In this document: positions 1 through 9,499 of the stretch, piece after piece
Numbering within the stretch: the stretch's first letter is position 1
How the letters are laid out: each line of letters opens with the position of its first letter
DNA from: Rossellomorea sp. SC111
GTDB lineage: Bacteria > Bacillota > Bacilli > Bacillales > Bacillaceae_B
Length of the DNA: 58,607 nt
Direction: 5' to 3'
NCBI RefSeq assembly: GCF_024733565.1
Contig: NZ_JANIOC010000022.1
Coordinates: forward strand, 1 to 58,607
Program-made: the position numbers and the translations under genes
Notes under the pieces: generated by a model
What the model was told of the DNA's origin: nothing
The model's input: the letters and a program-made list of their open reading frames with translations, nothing else
Database searches by the model: none

Positions 1-33
1 TCGTCCTGAGCCAGGATCAAACTCTCCGATAAA
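1..33 (-). rRNA. rrs: 16S rRNA, 5' end only (cut by window edge)
   Basis: Read on the minus strand, positions 33 to 1 give the canonical Bacillus 16S 5' terminus, including the universal GAGTTTGATCCTGGCTCAG primer site. The gene runs leftward out of the window, so only about 33 nt of the mature rRNA are visible. The mature 5' end is placed at position 33 by analogy with the B. subtilis 16S start. Confidence 0.95.
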
Positions 34-144
34 AGTTTGAATAGCTCTTTAAAAATAAATCTAGAATTAACGTTGACGTATTGTCTTGTTTTGTTCAGTT
101 TTCAAGGTTCAATGTGTAAGTGCTTCTCTCGAAGCGACTTGACC

Positions 145-174
145 ATCATATCAAGAATGCAGTGTGTTTGTCAA
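145..174 (-). promoter_or_regulatory. rRNA operon promoter P2 (sigma-A)
   Basis: Minus strand: -35 TTGACA (174-169), 18-nt spacer, -10 TATGAT (150-145). It sits about 110 nt upstream of the mature 16S end, the usual place for the proximal rrn promoter in Bacillus. Positions 34-144 are the transcribed leader and contain a stretch typical of rrn leaders (TTGAAAACTGAACAAAAC). Confidence 0.8.
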
Positions 175-250
175 CAACTTTTTTTGAAATGTTTTGTGAT
201 CTCGCTGAATGTTGTTATGTAACCCGCTGCTCTCTTGCGACGGTTTTTAA

Positions 251-279
251 AGTATATCAAGCTATTAGATATTCGTCAA
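251..279 (-). promoter_or_regulatory. rRNA operon promoter P1 (sigma-A)
   Basis: Minus strand: -35 TTGACG (279-274), 17-nt spacer, -10 TATACT (256-251), about 105 nt upstream of P2. Tandem P1/P2 is the usual arrangement for Bacillus rRNA operons. No gene is seen between position 34 and the ptsG terminator at 387; the space is rrn leader and promoters. Confidence 0.75.
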
Positions 280-386
280 TAGATTTGATAGATTTATTTC
301 AAAAACTTTCAAACCTTCCTAATAAGAGTTCATGATCCTTCGATTTAACCATCCTCTTTCTTCTATAATATAATATGGACCAAAAT

Positions 387-428
387 AAAACCGGCTCACC
401 TTCCGCGATGGAAGGTGAGCCGGTTTTT
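387..428 (-). terminator. Rho-independent terminator of ptsG
   Basis: A long GC-rich hairpin (AAACCGGCTCACCTTCC / GGAAGGTGAGCCGGTTT) lies 10 nt past the ptsG stop codon. It is flanked by A/T runs on both sides, so it could work in either direction. It insulates ptsG from the rRNA promoters to the left. Confidence 0.85.
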
Positions 429-437
429 AATTGATCA

Positions 438-2507
438 TTAGTCGATCTTAATTACGTTTTCGTCGTTACGGTTCACTTTACCAGGCTTCTCGATTGTCAC
501 TTGTTGACCTTCTTTCAGGTTCGTGAAAACAATCGGTGTCATGATGGAAGGCGCGTTTGCCTTGATGTAGTCAAGATCCACTTCCAGTAATGGTTGACCG
601 GCTTCTACCTGGTCCCCTTCTTTTACTAGAGCTTCGAATCCTTTACCTTCCAGCTTCACTGTGTCGATTCCTACGTGGATCAGGACTTCACGGCCAGCTT
701 TGGACTCAAGTCCGATGGCATGCTTTGTCGGGAATACGTTCACGACTTTACCTGCGATAGGAGAAACGATTGTTCCTTCAGTCGGTACGATCGCGAAACC
801 GTCACCCATCATTTTACCTGAGAATACTTGGTCAGGAACTTCTGTGATGTCTTTGATCTCACCAGTGATCGGAGCTACAAACTTTTCGTTGTTGCGTTCA
901 GTTTGAAGGGCATCCGGATTCACTTCTTCGATCTGTTGCTCTACTTCTTCGTTTGCATTTGTTTCTACTCTGCGTGGAGCTTTCCCACGGATGATGTCTT
1001 GCATTTGTGACTTGATCGTGTCTGATTTCGGTCCGAAGATCGCTTGGATGTTATCTCCCACTTCAAGTACACCTGAAGCACCAAGTTTTTTCAGACGGTT
1101 TTTATCTACTTGCTTCACGTCATTGACAGATACACGCAGACGAGTGATACATGCGTCTAAGTGAGCGATGTTTTCTTGTCCACCCATTGCTTCAAGGATG
1201 TTGTATGGAAGATCGCCAGCTGAACTTGCCGGAGCGTCATCTTCATCTTCATCCACGTCTTCACGACCAGGAGTCATAAGATTGAACTTACGGATAGCGA
1301 AACGGAATCCGAAGTAGTAGATGAATGCAAACACGATACCTACCGGGATGACGATCCAGGCATTCGTTTGCGGGTTAATCAGTCCGAATAGAATGTAGTC
1401 AATTAAACCACCTGAGAATGTCATACCGATCTTTACATTTAACAGATGCATCGTTAAGAATGATAAACCTGCGAAGATACAGTGTATTCCAAATAGTACA
1501 GGTGCTACGAATAAGAATGAGAATTCGATTGGTTCTGTGATACCTGTCAAGAATGAAGTCAAGGCAGCAGACGCCATGATTCCACCTACAACGGCTTTAC
1601 GCTCCGGCTTCGCTTCATGGTAGATCGCTAATGCCGCTGCTGGAAGTCCAAACATCATGAATGGGAATTTACCTGTCATGAATGTACCGGCAGTAAGGTC
1701 TTGTACACCATCTTGAATTTGTTTCATAAAGATCGCCTGATCCCCACGTACAACGTCTCCCGCTGCAGATGTGTAAGAACCGAATTCGAACCAGAATGGA
1801 GCATAGAAAATGTGGTGTAATCCGAATGGAATTAGTGAACGTTCAATTACACCGAATACAAATGCTGCCAATGCTCTATTTTCACCAAGCATAAAGTTTG
1901 AGAATGTGTTAAGGCCATCTTGGATCGGTGGCCAAATCAATAGCATTAATAATCCCAGTACAACGGAAGATGCCGCTGTTGCAATTGGAACAAACCGTTT
2001 ACCTGCGAAGAATCCTAAGTATGAAGGAAGTTCGATTTGATAGAAACGATTGTACATGGACGCCGCCAGGATCCCGACGATGATACCGCCGAATACACCC
2101 GTTTGTAAGGTAGGGATACCAAGAACCAGCGCAAAAGCCGGATCCACACCGTCACCAGTTACATCACCGATACCTAATCCTTCAACTGTACCCATTGTTA
2201 CGTTCATGATCAAGAAACCAACGATAGCGGCTAGACCGGCTACCCCTTCCCCACCGGCGAGGCCAATGGCAACACCGACTGCGAAGAGCAGTGCCAAGTT
2301 TCCGAAGATAATTCCACCCGCTTGTTCCATTACGCTGGCAACGGTTTCAACGCCGCCGTTATTAAGGAATGGGGCAATGTCTAGAAGCGTTGGATTTTGA
2401 AGAGCATTACCAAACGCTAGTAAAAGTCCGGCTGCTGGTAAGATCGCAACTGGAAGCATTAATGCTTTACCGACTTTTTGTAGTACACCAAAAGCCTTTT
2501 TAAACAT
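438..2507 (-). CDS. ptsG: PTS glucose-specific permease IICBA (PtsG)
   Basis: Membrane permease of the phosphotransferase system, which imports and phosphorylates glucose. The 689 residues carry all three domains in one chain. IIC spans roughly residues 1-410 with many hydrophobic segments and the conserved GITEPIEF motif (322-329). IIB has its phosphocysteine in CITRLR (C453). A crr-like IIA lies at about 545-689 with the active His in LIHVGID (H611). An acidic Asp/Glu linker (about 415-425) joins IIC and IIB. Length and order match B. subtilis PtsG. The gene lies downstream of glcT and is preceded by an antiterminator-controlled leader, so expression should depend on GlcT. Confidence 0.95.
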   Translation of the reverse strand: MFKKAFGVLQKVGKALMLPVAILPAAGLLLAFGNALQNPTLLDIAPFLNNGGVETVASVMEQAGGIIFGNLALLFAVGVAIGLAGGEGVAGLAAIVGFLIMNVTMGTVEGLGIGDVTGDGVDPAFALVLGIPTLQTGVFGGIIVGILAASMYNRFYQIELPSYLGFFAGKRFVPIATAASSVVLGLLMLLIWPPIQDGLNTFSNFMLGENRALAAFVFGVIERSLIPFGLHHIFYAPFWFEFGSYTSAAGDVVRGDQAIFMKQIQDGVQDLTAGTFMTGKFPFMMFGLPAAALAIYHEAKPERKAVVGGIMASAALTSFLTGITEPIEFSFLFVAPVLFGIHCIFAGLSFLTMHLLNVKIGMTFSGGLIDYILFGLINPQTNAWIVIPVGIVFAFIYYFGFRFAIRKFNLMTPGREDVDEDEDDAPASSAGDLPYNILEAMGGQENIAHLDACITRLRVSVNDVKQVDKNRLKKLGASGVLEVGDNIQAIFGPKSDTIKSQMQDIIRGKAPRRVETNANEEVEQQIEEVNPDALQTERNNEKFVAPITGEIKDITEVPDQVFSGKMMGDGFAIVPTEGTIVSPIAGKVVNVFPTKHAIGLESKAGREVLIHVGIDTVKLEGKGFEALVKEGDQVEAGQPLLEVDLDYIKANAPSIMTPIVFTNLKEGQQVTIEKPGKVNRNDENVIKID

Positions 2508-2561
2508 GTGAGTTTCCTCCCTTTAATTTTCATTTTTCGACTAATTAGATGATTGCGCCAA

Positions 2562-2650
2562 CAAAAAAGGCATGAGAAAAGAGGATAATGAACGTATATG
2601 GATAGACTACCCCAAAATACACGTTTCAATTATCTTCTTCACTCATGCCT
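2562..2650 (-). promoter_or_regulatory. ptsG leader: terminator with overlapping RAT antiterminator
   Basis: On the minus strand an arm GGCATGAG (2649-2642) with its following A/G-rich stretch pairs with a distal copy ending in CTCATGCC (2576-2569), followed by a T run. This makes a long imperfect terminator hairpin between glcT and ptsG. In B. subtilis the GlcT protein binds a ribonucleic antiterminator (RAT) that overlaps the 5' arm of such a terminator. The position and layout fit that model; the exact RAT boundaries are inferred. Confidence 0.75.
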
Positions 2651-2685
2651 GATCGTATCAGTAACACGTAAGAAAGATAAGTACA

Positions 2686-3528
2686 TTAATTCACTTTATT
2701 TTGAATCCGTTGAAGATGCATCGTGAGGTATACTGCCTCTGCATCGTACACGGGCTTTTGCAATGTTTGCTGCATCATCTTAATCAGCTTCCATGATAGA
2801 TTATAGCAGACCGGATATTCTTCTTTCAACAGTTTTGCTATTTTTTCTGGTTCTTCTACTCTTTCTTCCCGTAAAACCCGTTCAATCGTATAACGGATAT
2901 GGCGTATGAGCCTCATATAATCGACGCTCTCTTTATTGATTTCAACGTCCAGCTGTTGTTCGATCATCCCTATCAGGCGACTGATCAACTGAGAATGTTG
3001 GTTCACTTCGGAAAGATCCTTGTTCATCATGGCGCTGTGAATATGAAGGGCAATGAATCCCACTTCCCCTTCAGGCAAATGGACATCGGTCATTTCATTG
3101 ATCATGCCGACGACTTCTTTCGCTATTTCATATTCAAAAGGATACAAGGTTCTTGTTTCCACCAGAAACGGATTTCGGATCTCCATTCCTCTCATCAATC
3201 GGTTAATCGCAAATAGAATATGGTCTGTCAGGGCGATATGAATATGTTCGTTAAGGAATGAATTGGTTCTTTTCCTGATCAATTCGATGGCGGAGATAAT
3301 GACATTTGACATATCTTCATTTAAAAAAGGGAGAAGGTTTTTGTACTGTTCCTGTTCTTTTTCCCCTTTTAGGACAAACATCTTCTCGGCAATATCATTT
3401 TGGATGGGATCGCCCTTTTTCCGGTTGAACCCTATCCCTTTCCCGATCAGCACGACTTCTCCGTAGCTCTCGTGAACGGCAATCAATACGTTGTTATTTA
3501 AGACTTTTTTTACATTTAAAGTAGACAT
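2686..3528 (-). CDS. glcT: GlcT transcription antiterminator
   Basis: BglG/LicT-family antiterminator that, when glucose is transported, binds the RAT in the ptsG leader and prevents termination. The N-terminal RNA-binding (CAT) domain starts with VKKVLNNNVLIA and holds GKGIGFNRKKGD. Two PTS regulation domains follow (about 70-170 and 175-280), with phosphorylatable histidines in contexts such as FIALHIHSA and YLTMHLQRI. The ATG at 3528 is chosen because an AGGGAG site lies 8 nt upstream; an in-frame TTG 6 nt earlier is too close to that site. It sits directly upstream of its target ptsG. Confidence 0.93.
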   Translation of the reverse strand: MSTLNVKKVLNNNVLIAVHESYGEVVLIGKGIGFNRKKGDPIQNDIAEKMFVLKGEKEQEQYKNLLPFLNEDMSNVIISAIELIRKRTNSFLNEHIHIALTDHILFAINRLMRGMEIRNPFLVETRTLYPFEYEIAKEVVGMINEMTDVHLPEGEVGFIALHIHSAMMNKDLSEVNQHSQLISRLIGMIEQQLDVEINKESVDYMRLIRHIRYTIERVLREERVEEPEKIAKLLKEEYPVCYNLSWKLIKMMQQTLQKPVYDAEAVYLTMHLQRIQNKVN

Positions 3529-3696
3529 ACTCAATTCTCCCTATATATTCGACCATTTTCGACACTACCCGATTCCATGATTCTAACGAAAACTGACCCT
3601 TTTTTCAATTGATACTTCTTACCTTAGTACTACTTTCTCTACCTTTGTTGCTATTTCCTTTATTTATTTTCTACACTTTCTCCGATAAAAACCAGA

Positions 3697-3727
3697 AAGA
3701 AGCTGATCTGCGAGAGATCAGCTTCTT
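3697..3727 (-). terminator. Terminator hairpin downstream of pbuG
   Basis: A perfect 13-bp inverted repeat (AAGAAGCTGATCT / AGATCAGCTTCTT) with a 5-nt loop, 18 nt past the pbuG stop. The T-run on the minus strand is interrupted (TTTCTGGTTTT), so efficiency is uncertain. Confidence 0.65.
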
Positions 3728-3745
3728 GATGAAGGTTGTCTAAAC

Positions 3746-5080
3746 TTATACCAGGAAGATAAAGTACATCACAAAGATCACAAACAGGAAATACATGATT
3801 GGATGAATTTCTTTCGCGCGACCTTTCATGATCATCGTGATCGGGTAGAAAATGAACCCGATGGCGATACCTGTTGCAATGCTGTACGTTAGGGGCATGG
3901 CGACAATGGTCAGGAATGCCGGTACAGCTACCTCGAATTTCTTCCAGTCGATTTCACCTAATGACGATACCATGAGCACCCCGACAATGATAAGGGCAGG
4001 TGCTGTCACAGCCGATGTGATGACGGCAAGTAACGGGAAGAAGAAAATCGAAAGGACGAACAGGATGGCGGTTACGACAGATGCAAACCCTGTCCTAGCT
4101 CCTGCAGCAACCCCAGCAGATGATTCGATATAAGACGTCGTTGTAGACGTTCCTAAGATGGCTCCGACTACCGTTGCACAAGAATCTGCGAATAACGCTT
4201 TTCCTGCACGCGGTAATTTGTTCTCTTTCATCAAGCCTGCCTGATTGGCTACCGCCACGAGGGTCCCGGCTGTATCAAAGAAATCTACGAATAAGAACGT
4301 CAGGATGACCACAAGCATCTGAATCGTGAAGATACTGCCTGCATCATTGAATAATGGTTCCAGCGCTGCCCCGAATGTCGGAGCAAGACTTGGTGCCGCG
4401 TCCACTACTCTTTCCGGTGTATCGATCAGGCCTGCGATCATTCCCACGACGGCCGTTACGACCATCCCGATGAAAATCCCACCTTTAATACCTCTTGTCA
4501 TCAGTATAACCGTGATGATAATTCCGAAGATCGCAAGTAACGTAGTTCCCTTCGTTAAATCTCCAAGTCCCACTAAGACGGCATCGTTATTTACGATGAT
4601 TCCTGCGTTTTGAAAGCCGATGAAGGTAATGAATAATCCGATCCCCGCTCCAACAGCGTATTTCAACTCGGCCGGGATCGAGTTAATGATTTTTTCCCGG
4701 ATCCCCGAAAGTGTCAAGGCGATGAAAATCAGTCCCGAAATCAATACTCCCGTTAAAGCAGATTGCCAAGGTACGCCCATCGTTAAAACGACTGTATAAG
4801 CGAAAAAGGCATTCAAGCCCATCCCCGGTGCCAGAGCGATCGGATACTTGGCGATCAATCCCATGATCAACGACCCGATGGCTGCAGCCAATGCTGTTGC
4901 CACGAACACTGCACCGTAATCCATTCTCATGCTGTCCGGAAGATCCGGAACAGATTGAAGGGTTAACGTGAGTGGGTTAACGATTAAGATATAGGCCATC
5001 GATAGGAACGTGGTCAATCCCCCGATGATCTCCCTTTTATAATTCGTTCCTAGCTGGTCAAACTGAAAGAAATTCCTCAT
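3746..5080 (-). CDS. pbuG: Guanine/hypoxanthine permease PbuG (NCS2, AzgA-like)
   Basis: Polytopic proton-coupled purine-base importer of the AzgA/NCS2 class. About 12-14 hydrophobic segments are visible. Family marks include an N-terminal REIIGGLTTFLSMAYI and the TM10-region sequence GTSTTTSYIESSAGVAAG. The reading frame stays open another 30 codons upstream, but the start at 5080 (MRNFFQFDQ) has a strong AGGAGGAG site and agrees with the family N-terminus; the extension would run into the riboswitch terminator. Length is 444 residues. A guanine riboswitch lies immediately upstream, so expression should fall when guanine or hypoxanthine is plentiful. Confidence 0.95.
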   Translation of the reverse strand: MRNFFQFDQLGTNYKREIIGGLTTFLSMAYILIVNPLTLTLQSVPDLPDSMRMDYGAVFVATALAAAIGSLIMGLIAKYPIALAPGMGLNAFFAYTVVLTMGVPWQSALTGVLISGLIFIALTLSGIREKIINSIPAELKYAVGAGIGLFITFIGFQNAGIIVNNDAVLVGLGDLTKGTTLLAIFGIIITVILMTRGIKGGIFIGMVVTAVVGMIAGLIDTPERVVDAAPSLAPTFGAALEPLFNDAGSIFTIQMLVVILTFLFVDFFDTAGTLVAVANQAGLMKENKLPRAGKALFADSCATVVGAILGTSTTTSYIESSAGVAAGARTGFASVVTAILFVLSIFFFPLLAVITSAVTAPALIIVGVLMVSSLGEIDWKKFEVAVPAFLTIVAMPLTYSIATGIAIGFIFYPITMIMKGRAKEIHPIMYFLFVIFVMYFIFLV

Positions 5081-5114
5081 TCTTGTACTCCTCCTATAGA
5101 GTCGCCGTAGAAAA

Positions 5115-5271
5115 TAAAAAAACCTCGAACTACCAGAGTTCAAGGCTTTGACTGTTAAGATCAAGATCAATAAGGAACGATAAATACGGTCCTATCATCC
5201 ATCACCTCGTAGTCAAGCCATTTACGGTAGCTTGGTAGAAACGCTCGGGCCTTATTCCCGAAATTATACGA
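5115..5271 (-). promoter_or_regulatory. Guanine-class purine riboswitch controlling pbuG
   Basis: The minus strand carries a purine aptamer at 5271-5207. P1 pairs TCGTA with TACGA. The conserved TATAAT, loop sequences TCTACC and CCGTAAAT, and the J3/1 GACTACG are all present. The base equivalent to position 74 is C, which marks guanine/hypoxanthine rather than adenine specificity. Downstream at 5145-5115 is a terminator (CCTTGAACT / AGTTCGAGG plus seven T). Ligand binding should stabilise P1 and permit termination, switching pbuG off. Confidence 0.93.
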
Positions 5272-5392
5272 CGTAATACTTTTATAATGTTTTGTTATGA
5301 TTACAGGTACTATTGTACCAACGTGATTTCAGTTCGTCAACTTAAAATACGAACATTATTATAAAATATTCGCATCAATGTTCGTTTAATAC

Positions 5393-5449
5393 AAAAAACT
5401 ACAGGCACCCTACCGTTTGTCGAAAAAATTCGATCCGGAGGAAGCCTGT
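5393..5449 (-). terminator. Terminator downstream of guaA
   Basis: Inverted repeat ACAGGC (5449-5444) with GCCTGT (5406-5401), extended by further pairing of TTCCTCCG with CGGTAGGG, and followed by AGTTTTTTG on the minus strand. It lies about 20 nt past the guaA stop codon. Confidence 0.7.
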
Positions 5450-5469
5450 CAGTTAATTATCCCAGTTTA

Positions 5470-7023
5470 TTATTCCCACTCAATCGTTGCAGGTGGCTTA
5501 CTCGTCACATCATACACCACGCGGTTGATATGATCGACTTCGTTCACGATGCGTGTTGAGATTTTCTCAAGTACTTCCCATGGGATACGCGCCCAGTCGG
5601 ACGTCATTCCATCGATGGAAGTGACGGCACGGATTCCGATTGTGTAGTCGTAGGTCCTTGCGTCACCCATGACACCGACACTTCGGATGTCCGGAAGAAC
5701 GGTGAAGTATTGCCAGATGTCACGATCGAGGCCGGCTTTCTTGATTTCGTCACGGAGAATGTAATCAGACTCACGGACGATTTCAAGCTTCTGTTCAGAA
5801 ATTTCACCAAGCACACGGATACCAAGACCCGGTCCCGGGAATGGTTGGCGCCATACGATTTCATCCGGAATACCGAGTTCAGAACCTAATGCACGCACTT
5901 CATCTTTGAATAATGTGTTAAGTGGTTCAATCAGGGTGAACTGCATATCTTCAGGAAGCCCGCCGACATTATGATGGGACTTGATTGTTTGTGCAGTCGC
6001 CGTACCACTTTCGATGATGTCTGTATATAGCGTACCTTGTGCAAGGTATTCAATGCCTTGAAGCTTCGTCGCTTCATCGTCGAACACGTAAATGAATTCA
6101 TTTCCGATGATTTTACGTTTTTGTTCAGGGTCGGATACACCTTTTAATTTATTCAAGAAACGATCCTGGGCATCCACTTTAATCACGTTCATGTTAAAGC
6201 CGTCAGAGAATGTCTTCATCACACTGTCAGCTTCGCCTTTACGAAGAAGTCCGTGATCGACGAAGATACATGTCAGTTGATCACCGATTGCTTTATGGAT
6301 CAATACGGCCACTACAGAAGAATCGACCCCGCCGCTTAATGCGCAAAGGACCTTTTTGTCCCCCACGGTTTGACGGATCTTGTCCATTTCCATTTCAATG
6401 AAGTTCTCCATGGACCAGTCGCCTGTGCACCCACACACTTCAAATACGAAGTTCTTCAGCATTTCGTTTCCGTGTTCTGAGTGTCGTACCTCAGGATGGA
6501 ATTGTACTGCATATAACCCTTTTTCCTCGTTACTCATAGAAGCGATCGGGCAAGAAGGATTTATTGCGTTCACATCGAATCCTGCAGGAGCTTCGACTAC
6601 AAGGTCCCCGTGACTCATCCATACGACTTGCTCTTCAGGAAGATTTGAGAATAATTTTGACTGCTTCTCGATGTTGATGGCTGCTTTCCCGTACTCACGG
6701 TGCTTTGCGCGTTCCACTTTTCCGCCAAAGTGCATCGTCATAAGCTGCATGCCGTAGCAGATCCCGAGAATCGGAATATCCAGATCAAAGATACGCTCAT
6801 CGCAGCGGAATGAATCTTCACCGTACACACTGTTCGGTCCGCCGGAGAAAATGATCCCCGTTGGATTCATTTCCTGGATTTCTTCAAGGGTAACTGTATG
6901 CGGATGGAGCTCACTATAAACACCAAACTCACGGATTCTTCGCGTTATTAATTGATTGTACTGACTTCCAAAGTCCAAAACGACGATCATTTCCTGATTG
7001 TGCAATTCTTCTTTACCAAGCAT
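5470..7023 (-). CDS. guaA: GMP synthase (glutamine-hydrolysing)
   Basis: Converts XMP to GMP using ATP and glutamine, the last step of guanine nucleotide synthesis. Class I amidotransferase domain at about 12-200 with nucleophile Cys in GICYGMQ and His/Glu in VQFHPEV. An ATP-pyrophosphatase domain follows, with P-loop SGGVDSS near residue 231. The C-terminal dimerisation domain ends in KPPATIEWE, the standard GuaA terminus. The 517-residue length is slightly above the family norm because of a short N-terminal extension. AGAGGTGA lies upstream of the ATG. Its own guanine riboswitch precedes it. Confidence 0.97.
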   Translation of the reverse strand: MLGKEELHNQEMIVVLDFGSQYNQLITRRIREFGVYSELHPHTVTLEEIQEMNPTGIIFSGGPNSVYGEDSFRCDERIFDLDIPILGICYGMQLMTMHFGGKVERAKHREYGKAAINIEKQSKLFSNLPEEQVVWMSHGDLVVEAPAGFDVNAINPSCPIASMSNEEKGLYAVQFHPEVRHSEHGNEMLKNFVFEVCGCTGDWSMENFIEMEMDKIRQTVGDKKVLCALSGGVDSSVVAVLIHKAIGDQLTCIFVDHGLLRKGEADSVMKTFSDGFNMNVIKVDAQDRFLNKLKGVSDPEQKRKIIGNEFIYVFDDEATKLQGIEYLAQGTLYTDIIESGTATAQTIKSHHNVGGLPEDMQFTLIEPLNTLFKDEVRALGSELGIPDEIVWRQPFPGPGLGIRVLGEISEQKLEIVRESDYILRDEIKKAGLDRDIWQYFTVLPDIRSVGVMGDARTYDYTIGIRAVTSIDGMTSDWARIPWEVLEKISTRIVNEVDHINRVVYDVTSKPPATIEWE

Positions 7024-7090
7024 TCAGTTCACCTCTTCTGTTTATTTACCTACTACCATCTATTTGTTGTTAGCATTCCAAAAAAAATAT

Positions 7091-7238
7091 AAAAAAAACT
7101 AGACTTCGCCTTAAAAAAAGGCAGAATTCTAGTTTTTTGCATACACGGATGTCAACTAAGAACACTGCCTTCATAGTCCAGTCATTTAAGGTGACCGGGT
7201 AGATACTTTCGAACCGTATTATCGAGGATATACGAAGG
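7091..7238 (-). promoter_or_regulatory. Guanine-class purine riboswitch controlling guaA
   Basis: A second purine aptamer on the minus strand (7238-7168). P1 pairs CCTTCGTA with TATGAAGG. The loop elements ATAATACGG, TCTACC and CTTAAAT and the J3/1 GGACTATG are present, with C at the position-74 equivalent (guanine type). A terminator with outer arms CTAG (7132-7099) and inner GCCTT/AAGGC, followed by at least eight T, lies between aptamer and guaA. Guanine should therefore repress GMP synthesis as well as uptake through the neighbouring pbuG switch. Confidence 0.93.
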
Positions 7239-7294
7239 ATGCTAACGAACGCTATTTGAATTTGACATCATTTTATACTTTGTAATCAACCGGG

Positions 7295-9499
7295 TCAACC
7301 GGTTGTCCTTTTAATTAAATTTTCCCATAATTCCCTCATCTTCATCCAGTCTTCTGATGTAGGCTTCTGTCCGTATAATACACGTTCATAATTATTGGTC
7401 AGACTGGTCATTTCACGGGTACCGAAGAAGGAATCGATGTACCTTGAATACCCCCGTAAAGTCTGACCGTCATCCATTTTCAATCCGTATCTTTCCAATT
7501 GTTTCATAAGGGACAGGTAGGCTTCCGAGAATACATCCCCCGATGACTTCCTGCGATAATAGAAAATCAGGACATAAGGTATCCATCTTCTCCTCACAAG
7601 GTATAATGAAATCGCAATAATGATCAATAGAATAGTTCCCATCACAATCTTGCCCCAATTATCCACAACGAATGACGTAATGTCATCCCACAGCTTGGAC
7701 AGAGAGAATCCATCATCGGAAGACGCGGTATCTTCCTCAGGCTGGAGGGGTTTTTTCGGTGTTTCTTTTTGTTCAGGCAAAGGAACTTCGTCAGTATCTG
7801 AATCAGGTATATCAAGGTCATACTGATAAGAGACATTGTTGCTGAAACCGACAGTAGGCTCAAACGGAACCCAGCCCACTTCCGGGAAGAATACCTCTAC
7901 CCATGAATGGGCATTGTTGTTCGATACTTCATAGAGTTTATTCGTCGAATCGACCTGCCTGCTGTATTCCCCTTCTGTATAGCCTTTGGCCCATCTCGCC
8001 GGAATCCCGAGTGAGCGGACCAGGACGACCATGGAAGTAGAGAAATTATCACAGTAACCGCGCTGCGTTTCAAACAGGAACTGATCTACGTAATCCTGCC
8101 CTTCTTCAGGAACCGGCACATCGAATTGATCGTATACATAGGCTTCCTTTGAAAAATATTGCTCAATCGCTCTTACTTTGTCATACCAATTATCCTCTTC
8201 TGCCGTAATTTCAACGGCCAGATCCTTGACGCGTTGAGGAGTCGTATCGGGCAGCTGGGTGTAGCGATCGACGAATTCAGGCACCTGCATGATTTCCTGG
8301 TCTTCATTGGCCGCCTTCATCTTCTTCTGCGAATAGGATGGAGAGCGGTAGGACAGCTCATACTCGTCAAGCTTGACCGTTTCATCGGGTTCTTTATAAC
8401 TCGTCACTTTTTCATCTACGGGATTGAAGCTGAAATACCCATTTTCATTCCCGTTGATCACTTCTACCCCATAAGGATAAACGACATGGGAATAGGTACG
8501 ATTCACCATGACCTTCTCATTTTCAAGGGCTTGCTCTTCATCCGATTCCGGTGAAGGGATCGGTACCTTTTTTCCCGACTCAAACGTAAGTGGGTCCTTC
8601 TGATTGTCAGAAACGGACTGCTCCCATCCTTTCCCCGTATATAAATCCTTCGATTCAATTTTCCAATAATGTTCCCGTGTCACCTCCGCATTGAAAATGA
8701 CCGTGGGATCACCGACAAAGGGTCCTCCAAGCTTAGTATCATCCGTATCGTAGCCAATCTTGTTGACACCACTTCCACCGGCATCCTCAGAAAAGGATTG
8801 AAGATACGGGACAGGATCCGGCCAGATCGGATCGGCTTTAGGTGCTGCAAATGCAACAACCGAACTGATCGTAAGCATTACCGTCAGTGGAACGATCCAG
8901 CGATGGCGGCTCATCTTGGAACCAAGGAGCTTTTCTCTTTGCACCAGCCTCTCAAGGGCCAGCAACCCCATGAGAAGAAAGCCGAAAATGACGACGCGTA
9001 TAATCGATTTATCCCCTTCATATACCGTGAAAGTATCAATCAAACACACATAAGTGACCGTCATCACATAAAACAGAAGAATCGTTTTTCGAACAGATAA
9101 CCAGTAATGAATCAAGTACGTCATCAGCCACAGAAGCACAAAGAACAACAAGCTTCTATACTCAAAAGACAAACTTGGCCATTCCCGCCCGAGAGTCAAT
9201 CCGAGATTCTCCCATAAATCATGACTGAACTCCTTGAACCACTTGGGAGATAAAAAAGAGCCCTTGTAGTACAACCCATGCAGACTGTAAAGAACAAAAA
9301 GGATTTTCACAGATGCCGTGATAGCAAAATGAATCCGGAAATAAGACAGTGTGAGTGCCAGGGCAATAAAGACAATAAAATAGGTCAGACTCGCAGTGTC
9401 CGTCACAACTTTAAGTGGTTTTAACCACTCCCATAATAGTAGAAATCCAAAGAAATACGTCACGATCTTGAAATAGGTATTTGCTGTCTCTTGCCTCAT
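7295..9499 (-). CDS. yebA: Membrane-bound transglutaminase-like protein (YebA family)
   Basis: Large membrane protein of 734 residues. Several hydrophobic segments in the first ~220 residues precede a long extracytoplasmic part with a transglutaminase-like core. The triad is visible as Cys in RGYCDNFS, His in NNAHSWVEVFF, and the third residue in GWVPFEPT, where Glu replaces the more usual Asp. After a Pro/Glu-rich linker comes one more TM segment and a cytoplasmic DUF4129-like tail. It overlaps yeaD by 4 nt (ATGA), so the two are probably translationally coupled. With YeaC and YeaD it forms a conserved MoxR-DUF58-transglutaminase module; the substrate is not known. Confidence 0.88.
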   Translation of the reverse strand: MRQETANTYFKIVTYFFGFLLLWEWLKPLKVVTDTASLTYFIVFIALALTLSYFRIHFAITASVKILFVLYSLHGLYYKGSFLSPKWFKEFSHDLWENLGLTLGREWPSLSFEYRSLLFFVLLWLMTYLIHYWLSVRKTILLFYVMTVTYVCLIDTFTVYEGDKSIIRVVIFGFLLMGLLALERLVQREKLLGSKMSRHRWIVPLTVMLTISSVVAFAAPKADPIWPDPVPYLQSFSEDAGGSGVNKIGYDTDDTKLGGPFVGDPTVIFNAEVTREHYWKIESKDLYTGKGWEQSVSDNQKDPLTFESGKKVPIPSPESDEEQALENEKVMVNRTYSHVVYPYGVEVINGNENGYFSFNPVDEKVTSYKEPDETVKLDEYELSYRSPSYSQKKMKAANEDQEIMQVPEFVDRYTQLPDTTPQRVKDLAVEITAEEDNWYDKVRAIEQYFSKEAYVYDQFDVPVPEEGQDYVDQFLFETQRGYCDNFSTSMVVLVRSLGIPARWAKGYTEGEYSRQVDSTNKLYEVSNNNAHSWVEVFFPEVGWVPFEPTVGFSNNVSYQYDLDIPDSDTDEVPLPEQKETPKKPLQPEEDTASSDDGFSLSKLWDDITSFVVDNWGKIVMGTILLIIIAISLYLVRRRWIPYVLIFYYRRKSSGDVFSEAYLSLMKQLERYGLKMDDGQTLRGYSRYIDSFFGTREMTSLTNNYERVLYGQKPTSEDWMKMRELWENLIKRTTG

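Noticed and set aside
1..437. Short plus-strand frames near the rRNA gene
   Set aside because: They run opposite the 16S leader and promoters and have no coding features.
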